DNA of 13,917 nt. It comes from Chromera velia (lineage: Eukaryota; Sar; Chromeraceae). Of this stretch, positions 1 through 7,800 are shown piece after piece; within the stretch, counting starts at the first letter, position 1; the number at the start of each line of letters is the position of its first letter. The notes under the pieces were generated by a model, which made no database searches, was not told the origin of the DNA, and was given only the letters and a program-made list of their open reading frames with translations. The DNA is taken from assembly GCA_018398765.1 (NCBI GenBank), contig JAHBMJ010003023.1:1-13917 (forward strand), in the 5' to 3' direction. The translations under genes and the position numbers were made by a program.

Positions 1-69
1 GGGGGGGGGGGGGGGGGGGAGAGAGAAAATGAGAAAATGAGAAAACAAGAAAGAAAGAAATCAAAACAG

Positions 70-70
<1 letters not shown>

Positions 71-108
<38 letters not shown>

Positions 109-120
109 ACATACACACAT

Positions 121-164
<44 letters not shown>
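71..164. repeat. AC and AG dinucleotide microsatellites
   Basis: An AC tract with ATAC interruptions (71-136) passes directly into an AG tract (137-164). On the minus strand these read CT then GT repeats, just downstream of exon 14. Together with the poly-G run at 182-194 they obscure the 3' end of gene 1. Confidence 0.95.
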
Positions 165-167
<3 letters not shown>

Positions 168-181
168 CAGCGAAAGAGACA

Positions 182-194
182 GGGGGGGGGGGGG
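182..194. repeat. Poly-G run (13 bases)
   Basis: Thirteen consecutive G. A miscount of this run would change the frame of any read-through tail of exon 14. A second poly-G run (1-19) opens the window, and the window closes in poly-C (13911-13917); these edges may mark sequence or assembly ends. Confidence 0.9.
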
Positions 195-214
195 AAGAAG
201 TTTTGGCCTCTGAC

Positions 215-520
215 CATCGAAGCGCGCGCGCCGGTAGACTGAGGGGCTCCTCCCCCTGCTTGAGGAGAGGCAGAGGAAGATGAAGAGGAAGATGAAGAGG
301 AAGATGGAGAGGCGCGGTCGTTACTGCCCGAGGGAGGCCCACCATTCCCTCCAGCAGGGGACTCATCCCCGCTGTCTCCGCCTGCTCCCCCACTTCCTCC
401 CGAGGTGGTGCTGCTGGTGCTGCTTCTCCTGGCTGTTCCCCTCGCTCCCAACAGCAGGTCGACGCAGACCTGTGCCGTCCTCTCGGCCACATCGAGAGGG
501 AGCCGTTCCTCGGCATTGTG
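215..520 (-). CDS. Exon 14: end of kinase domain and Ser/Gly-rich tail (3' end unresolved)
   Basis: Acceptor TTGCAG precedes 520, phase 0. HNAEERLPLDVAERTAQVCV and then DLLLGARGTARR fit the last kinase helices, with the closing Arg near where family members keep one. A disordered-looking tail follows: GGSGGAGGDSGDESPAGG, a run of eleven serines, and GGGAPQSTGARASM. A possible donor GTCAGA begins at 214. Without it the frame stays open through poly-C, CT and GT repeats to the edge of the window, encoding low-complexity PPPP, SLSL and VCVC sequence. I cannot tell whether this is coding. The true stop is either beyond the window or in an exon I did not find. The same interval has longer open frames in other phases, which I treat as shadows. 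Confidence 0.6.
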
Positions 521-3198
521 CTGCAACCATGCAACCATGCACAGACAGGGAACAAGCAGGCACATGATGTGCAAATAGTAGACACAAGAGTGTCAATTTA
601 TTAGTTTACACCCGAATCCTGCAGGTCTGGGTAGAGAGACTGATCGAAGAGAATTAAGGTGGAGACTCCCTTTACTAATTGGACCAGATCGTGGGACAAC
701 AAAAGGAGGGCCAATTTATGGTGCAAAGATAACTTTGACGTCTATGCACTGTCTGTCAGCTCACGACACTCACAGTCCTGACTTACCCGAAGGAGGTTGA
801 CCAGCAGCCAACTCATCAACTTCGGAGTCCCCTGAGGAAAAACGAAGCTGTCCGGGAGGACAGGTCTCTCGGGGTCCCTTTCCCGACATCCCGCAGCCCC
901 CCAACGAAACAGGGCAGAAGGGGCAATGACCCCGGCGGCAAGCACACCCAACACAAACGCGTCCAGGGCGGGGGAGAAAGACGTCAGGTCTGTCTCACCC
1001 CTTGAGGCCGCCCGAATGAGCTCGGGACTGCACGCAGAAGAGGAATGGACAAGAAAGGGGGAGTCCAAGCAGAGAAAGCCTTCAGCTAGCAACAGAGGTA
1101 AAGAAAGCGCCCCCTTCGTCATGTGAATACGACTAATCGAGCAAAAATGTGGTATTTATGTCATGCCCCACCCGCCGCTCCAAAGAAATGACTGACGCTC
1201 GAAACCCTCGTGTGCCCTTTGGGACAGACAGCCACTTCCGCGACCCCAGCAGAAAGACGGCATCACTGAAGTCCAGCAAGAAAAAACGAGGAGGACCCCC
1301 CTCCCTCTCGGGAGGCAACACCAGGATGTTCTGGGGCTGCAGAAATTCGGTTGGGAGATTTGGAGGCAGAGGAATCAGATCATCGTGTTTTGCTGTTTCA
1401 CTTTTGATTGCATTGTGCCGCAGTTGTTTTCCATTGTGCATAAGATGTTTATCAAGTCACAGCAGTATGCGAATAACGAGTGCAATAATCTGTCCGTCAG
1501 ACACATCAAATCACTCTGCTCCATTCAGCAGATAGAGCTCTGATTTCGCGGCTGTAAGGCCTGAAACGAGAAGGTTTACACCCAAAATGTCATATACAGG
1601 CTCCAGATTGACGCTTCTTGTTGCATTCTTCCCCGGCCGCAGATCTTGAGCGGAGTTTCTTATTTGGTGAACTCTCAGAATGGACGGTCCTTCCCCTTTG
1701 CCCGCGTTGTGCTCCATTGTCATGCACTTACATTCAGGTCGCAGTGGAGAACCCGCAGAGCATGGAGACGCCGGAGGGTCTCTGCCATCTGCACAACGAA
1801 CTGCGCAGACCCCAACAGGCGCTCCCCCTCGGGCAGCCTTCGCGCCCACACGTCCAGAGACACACCGCCCTCCAGCGCCTGCATCGCGATCCTGCACGTG
1901 CATTAAGGAAGATGGCGAGCGATGCCGAACAGAACAGGCCAGAAACATACGCATGCAATGCAATGCTGTGCATTTCAGACGTGTAGACAATGGGAGTGCA
2001 AGGCTGCGCATGGAAAGAATGAAGAGTATGAACGACAGGAAAGAGAAGGTTCGGGAAAGGGGTGAAAGACGAGAGCGACTGAAGGCATGGGCGACGAAAT
2101 AATCTGGAAGGGGTGATCGCGCGCGGAGACAGGCAGAGAGAGAGTAGGTACGATATATGAAATACACAATAGACTCTTTGCTCCTAAGCATGCGAGGATT
2201 GATCTGAGCGAAGTCGTACGAAGAAGTATTGACCGCAGCTCCTTCTCGCCCCTCTTCTTGTGCAGGCCGCCGTTCGAGGGGAGCCGCACGACCCGAGGCA
2301 CAAACTTCTTCGTGGAGCCGTCCTCCGTCGCGCTCCCACTGCATGCATGCACACACTTACGAAACTACATAGAGCGGGGCAGTGCATTTGGTGCATCTTC
2401 TCATGACCCAGCAAACACCAAATGCGTGAAATCGCATGAGACCTGACACCAACCCTCGCAAAGTCACATCAACACGCGCTCACTCATTTCCTTTCCGCAA
2501 CACGAAAGACCCCGAGGCTCTCCAAGAAGCTATCTTGCAATTTCATTACGGATACCTTCACTCAGGTTCTCTCGCACGTATGCATTCACTCCCAAGCGGT
2601 CAACTTAAAATCTTTCTGAGTCAATCATATTTTCGCACGCTCACTCTCAAGCGCTCAATCATCAGACTCACTCACTCACTCACTCACTCACTGACTCATT
2701 CACTCGCTCACTCACTCACTCACTCACTCACTCATTCACTCACATGCTCACTCACTCACTCGCTCACTCACTCACTCACTGACTCATTCACTCACATGCT
2801 CACTCACTCACTCGCTCACTCACTCACTCTCTCACTCACTGACTCATTCACTCACTCAGTCACTGACTCACTCGCTCACTCACTCACTCAGTCACTGACT
2901 CATTCACTCGATCACTCACTGACTCACTCACTGACTCACTCACTCACTCGCTCATACAATGACAGAAACAGACAATCCCGTCACCAAGGGCGAACTGGAG
3001 ATCCCTTCTGTACATATGAAGTGAGCCTTCTGTACGTTTTCCACGTCGAAAGAGAGAGGAGAGACCATTAACGCCAGGCGGAGAGATGGATAGAGAGACG
3101 GAAAAGAAGAGGGCCTCTATCTATCCACGTATCAATCCATGTATCAATCAATCAAACAATCAATCAAACAAAAAAAGAAAGAAAGAAAGAAAGAACGA

Positions 3199-3234
<36 letters not shown>

Positions 3235-3242
3235 AAAAAAAA

Positions 3243-3274
<32 letters not shown>

Positions 3275-4796
3275 GAGAAAGAGAGAAAGAGAGAAAGAGA
3301 GAGAGAGAGAGAAAGAAAGAAAGAAAGAAAGAATGAATGAATGAAGAAAGGAGGAGAGAAAAATGGAGGGCAAACGGAATACAGGAAAAACGACAGTAAG
3401 ACCGACATGAGTTGCTGCAGTCCTGCCTCTGCCATGGCCTGGCTGATGTACACTTGCAGGCCCATGGCTTGGGTGGGGACGGGCAACAGCTGTTTGAGGG
3501 CCCAACAGGAGGACCCTGAGGCAGACCGCCAGAGCTCCACCACGTTCCCCTCTCGTCCCGCTCCCAGCACACGCACCAAAGAGGACCGCTTCAAGACGTT
3601 CTGCACAGAAAGAACAGCGGTGAAGGGAAAATGCAGAGAGTGTTGAGCGACTCGAGGACCAGGGACAATTCAAGGCCTCGCAAGGTGGCGATGCATTGAC
3701 CGACCATCGTCTCCCAGAGTTTGGGCTTTTGAAGGAGCTCCTTCACAGCCTCTTCGAAAGGAAGGGACGCAATTCTCGCAGATTCCTGTTCGCATTTGTG
3801 CTTCTTCTGACGATCTTTCTCGGCCTCCTCTCTCTTCCCTCGCTCCCTCTTCTCAGCTCTCAATGCAGCGCCAGCCGCGCCACCACAGACGAGGGAAAAA
3901 ATTCCCAAGAGCATCTGTCCCCCCAAGGGAATGCCTGCGTCTGCTGCTGCTTTCGTTGCTGCGGCAATGATGGCAGCCTTGGTAGCAGGAGTGGTTGAGG
4001 CCAGGATGACCGTCACATCCACTCCCAGAGACTCCAAGATGGCAGCCTCTGACTGCGGGACCACCAAAAGGACTAGTAGCAAAACGACTAGTGCTCGATT
4101 GAAACACTGTCGCCGCTTTTGAGTCAGCGACATGGCGGCCAGGCAGAGAAGTGCAAGAAGAATGCAGATCTTGTTCCCCCTCCGGGGTTCATCTTCGTTC
4201 CCGCGCCACAGCTTGTCCATCATGGGAGCCTCTCTGAGCAGAGTAGCAAGAGAGGGCCAGGCTGCATCAGTGGAGGAGCACCTCTGAGCAGAGTGGAAAC
4301 TCCCACCGGGCGCAGAAAGTCAGAATCCCCACCGGAACTGGAGTCGGAGGAACTTGATCTGTCGGGGTTGCAGCACCAACTGATTTGGACGTCTGTGCCT
4401 GTCACAGGAGCGTCTGAGAGAAAATCTTTGAACGCTGATGAGTCTCCTTCTATGATCCTCTGGTTCTCTGTGTACAGGAAAACATGAGCCTGCGCGTCCG
4501 AGAGAACACCCATTTTGACGGTCAGAACACCCGATGCGGGCACCATCCGGAATCCGGTTGTGGTCTTTCCAGAGTCAAAGTCCATGACGTGTGTGATCGT
4601 CTTCTCGGAACTGGCAACCCCCTCGGACGCCGCGACGGTGACTGTCTGGGAAAGCCCGGAGTCTGTTGGGAGGAACTCGAGAACCCCTGAGTCGGGAGAG
4701 GTGATCTGAACACCACCCGAACCACCCACCCCCTGGCAGTAGTGTCCCTTCGGGCAGTCGTCTGCTGTGGAGGCAGGCACATGGTCCATCTGCAAC

Positions 4797-4827
<31 letters not shown>

Positions 4828-7800
4828 CAGGACAGAATAAGAGTTTTTGGACGAAATCTCTCTGAGATCTGGCAATCACTCTCTGCCTCCATGCACAAAG
4901 ACACGGAGTTCGCTGACACGTTTGCAGCAACGCCAGAGTAGTTTGAACAGGAAATGAAAACCTCCACGCCACAAACCCAAAACACCTACTCAGTTTCTGC
5001 CGCAAAGCAAAGACAGATACCCCTACACCAAGTCAAGGCACTAACCCCTTCATTGCACACAAAGCCATTGGCGCAAACTTTGCTTGCCAGATTTGTCGAG
5101 GTCGTCGTGGCACTGTCGCAGTAGTTCCCCACAGGGCATGCGAGGCCTGCTGGCAGAATGACGAACGAGAGACCCCATTCGAGAAAGATGAGACACACCA
5201 ATCAGACGTGGTGACATGAGCCAATGGGAATACTGTTGCGAGGAGGAAAGGAGCAGGTTGGGGTCCATTCAACGTGCAACCACTCTTGCACCGTTCAGCA
5301 GAGTGTGGGAACCACGCTTCTTCGCTTGGTCAGAGGATCACGTGTTTGCGACTTTGAGCAGACGCCGAAACCCAAAACAGACAATTCAGCCCTACAGGAT
5401 CACAACGAGTCTAAATTACAACGCACGACTCACATTCGCTCGCCCCGGCTGCTGAGTAGAATCCCACTCCGCAGTTTGTTGGTGTGACCGTGCCCCCAGT
5501 GCACTTGCTGCCTGCCGTGCAGTCTGTGCAGGTGCTCGCCGAGGCCGCCGAGTACTTCCCAGGAGGACAGGAGAGGGGCGAACTCGATCCGATAGGGCAG
5601 TAGCTGCCCGCCACACAAGCAGTGCAGTTGCCAGAGTCGGACGCGCCACAGCTGCAAAAACACGGGCACGCATACGGAGTGAGAAGCGCACATCTTCAGT
5701 AAGTGCAAAGAGAGCCCACAACTTTCGGTGCTTCTGCTTGAGACTCTCTTTCGCATCTGGGACTTTTTCCAAGCATATCTTGAAGACAGTTATCTATGCG
5801 AAAGGAGGAAAGTCTGTTATTCGAAAAATGACAGCAGAATCGTTGAACGAACATTCAGAAGACTATCCAACGATGTCTCCCTCCAATTCTGTCAATTTCA
5901 TGTCACACGATCGCTCCCCCTGCCCTCATACGCACGGAGACGGAGAGAGAAAGAGAGAAAGGGAGAACGAGAGAGGCACAAAGGTCGAGGCAAGACTGAC
6001 GATGAGTAATACTTCCCTGCTAGGCACTGTGTGTTGTATGCCGTCGATGAACCCGCAGGGCAGTAGTACCCAGGTGCGCATGATCCACTGGGTGCAGTGG
6101 ACCCTGCGAGACAGAATGAGCCTGCTGGACACTGGGTGCACTCGGATGACGCTGTGAGGTTGTATGAGTTTGAGTAGGTCCCTGCAGGGCATGGATTCTC
6201 AACGGGAGAGGCAGTGCCGAGAGGGCAGTAGTAACCAGGAGGGCAGTCTTGAGGGGGGAAAGTACCTCCCACTGCTTCCTCACACCACTTTCCTGCAGGA
6301 CACGAGGAGCATCCTCCGGATGTTGAGAGGCCCGTAGAATCTGTGTAAGTGCCTCGGAGACACGGGTGGGTCTGTGGACTGATCGTGCGTGCAGGGCAGA
6401 AGTAACCGGCATCACAAGTCAAAAGAGGGAGTGCAGTATTCTCATGACCCAGCCGAGGGCTTGATTGTCCCGCAGGACAGTCAGTGCAATCCTCTGCCCT
6501 GGTGCCGCCTGTTGTGGTTCTGTAAGTTCCCGCAGGGCATCTCTGAGCGTACTGCGACCCCTCAGGACAGTACCTTCCGACGTCGCAGGTCGTGAATGAG
6601 TTGGTCGATTTGCCCTGGGTTTTTCCTGAATATGACCCTGCCGCAGCTGGAACGGGCACTCTGGCTCCGGCAAGGCAGTAGTGCCCATAGGGACAGGTCT
6701 GACCGGAGGACCGGGACCCGACGGGACAAAAACTTTCGGCAGGGCAGGTGGTACATGCGCTACTTGCTGTGCTGTCTGCTGCTGTGTTGAATGAACCTGC
6801 GGGGCATGCGTGCTCGTGAGGAAACCTAGAGCCTGCAGGACAGTAGTGCCCAGTGCTGCAGGACAGCTCGTCGCTTGTCTTGGTGCCCCCAGGGCAGTAC
6901 TTCCCCGCACTGCAGAGACCGCAGTCGTTGACCGTCGAGCCTCCATCCGGCCCACTCGAAGTGCCCCTGCAAGAGTGAGTGTATGGGGATGCATCGATAT
7001 GTTTGTGTGGATGTCTGTGTAAAGCCTCCACTGGTCGTAGCCAAAAGTCTGTTTGTTTGTCTGTATGCATATCTATGTACCCGAGTACAGGCCAGTACAG
7101 GGGACCCCTGAGATTTCTTTTTCTTCTCAGCAAAGCGGCTTGACTGACCATTCATTATCCCGACACAGAAAACGCAAAGCGTGGAAACAAAAGTCACGAA
7201 AGTCGAATGATTAGTCCACGACCCACGGACAGCACACCAGAAGTTATCACCCATACAGTCTCGGAGAGCTTTATCGGTATAGGTACGCCCAGAAATTTCA
7301 GCCTCCTGTCAAGAACAAAAAGAAAGACTCAATGCATCCAATGACTGACGGTGGGCAAGGATACGCATCCCCCGTTCCAGAGCAGTAGAACCCCCCCGGG
7401 CAAAGGACTCCGTCTCCCACGTTCAGGTTGTTGGCAGAACCCGCACAGGGGTACGCAGCGTTGCACTTTGTGCACTTGACAGCCCCTGCGCTTGAGTATG
7501 TGCCTGGGCCGCAAGGCTCGGGTCCTCTGTATGCGTTTGGGCAATTGTACCCGGCGGGGCATTGTGTGCAGGCTGTAGCTCCTCCGAGTGCGTAGTATCC
7601 TGGAGAACAGGCGACTGGCTTTGTGGTCAGTTTGCCGATCGCACACTCAAATCCTGGAGGGCAGAGAAGACAACCTGCGACAGTTCCTTCAGGTACGTAT
7701 GACCCGGCATTGCAGCTGTAGGTCGTTGCTGCAGTATTCAGCTGAGGACATTTGTTGCCCCCCCCGCAGGATGTGCAGGCGGTGGCGTTTTCAGCTGAGT

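Noticed and set aside
61-585. 174-codon minus-strand frame ending in SLSLSL and VCVCVC
   Set aside because: It is a different phase from exon 14, with no kinase helix sequence. Its length comes from serine-rich DNA and dinucleotide repeats.
1511-2356. 281-codon minus-strand frame, the longest near the kinase C-lobe
   Set aside because: It reads through proposed introns, carries no kinase or other motif, and lies in a different phase from exon 11, where HCDLN and helices D-E are obvious.
2436-3071. 211-codon plus-strand frame rich in THSLTHSL repeats
   Set aside because: It is open only because the CACT tetranucleotide lacks stops in this phase. It sits inside an intron of the minus-strand kinase gene.
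3086-3673. Several KKERKKER (plus) and FFLSFFLS (minus) frames
   Set aside because: These are by-products of the GAAA microsatellite. Only the non-repetitive minus-strand part at 3407-3600, in one frame, shows kinase motifs.
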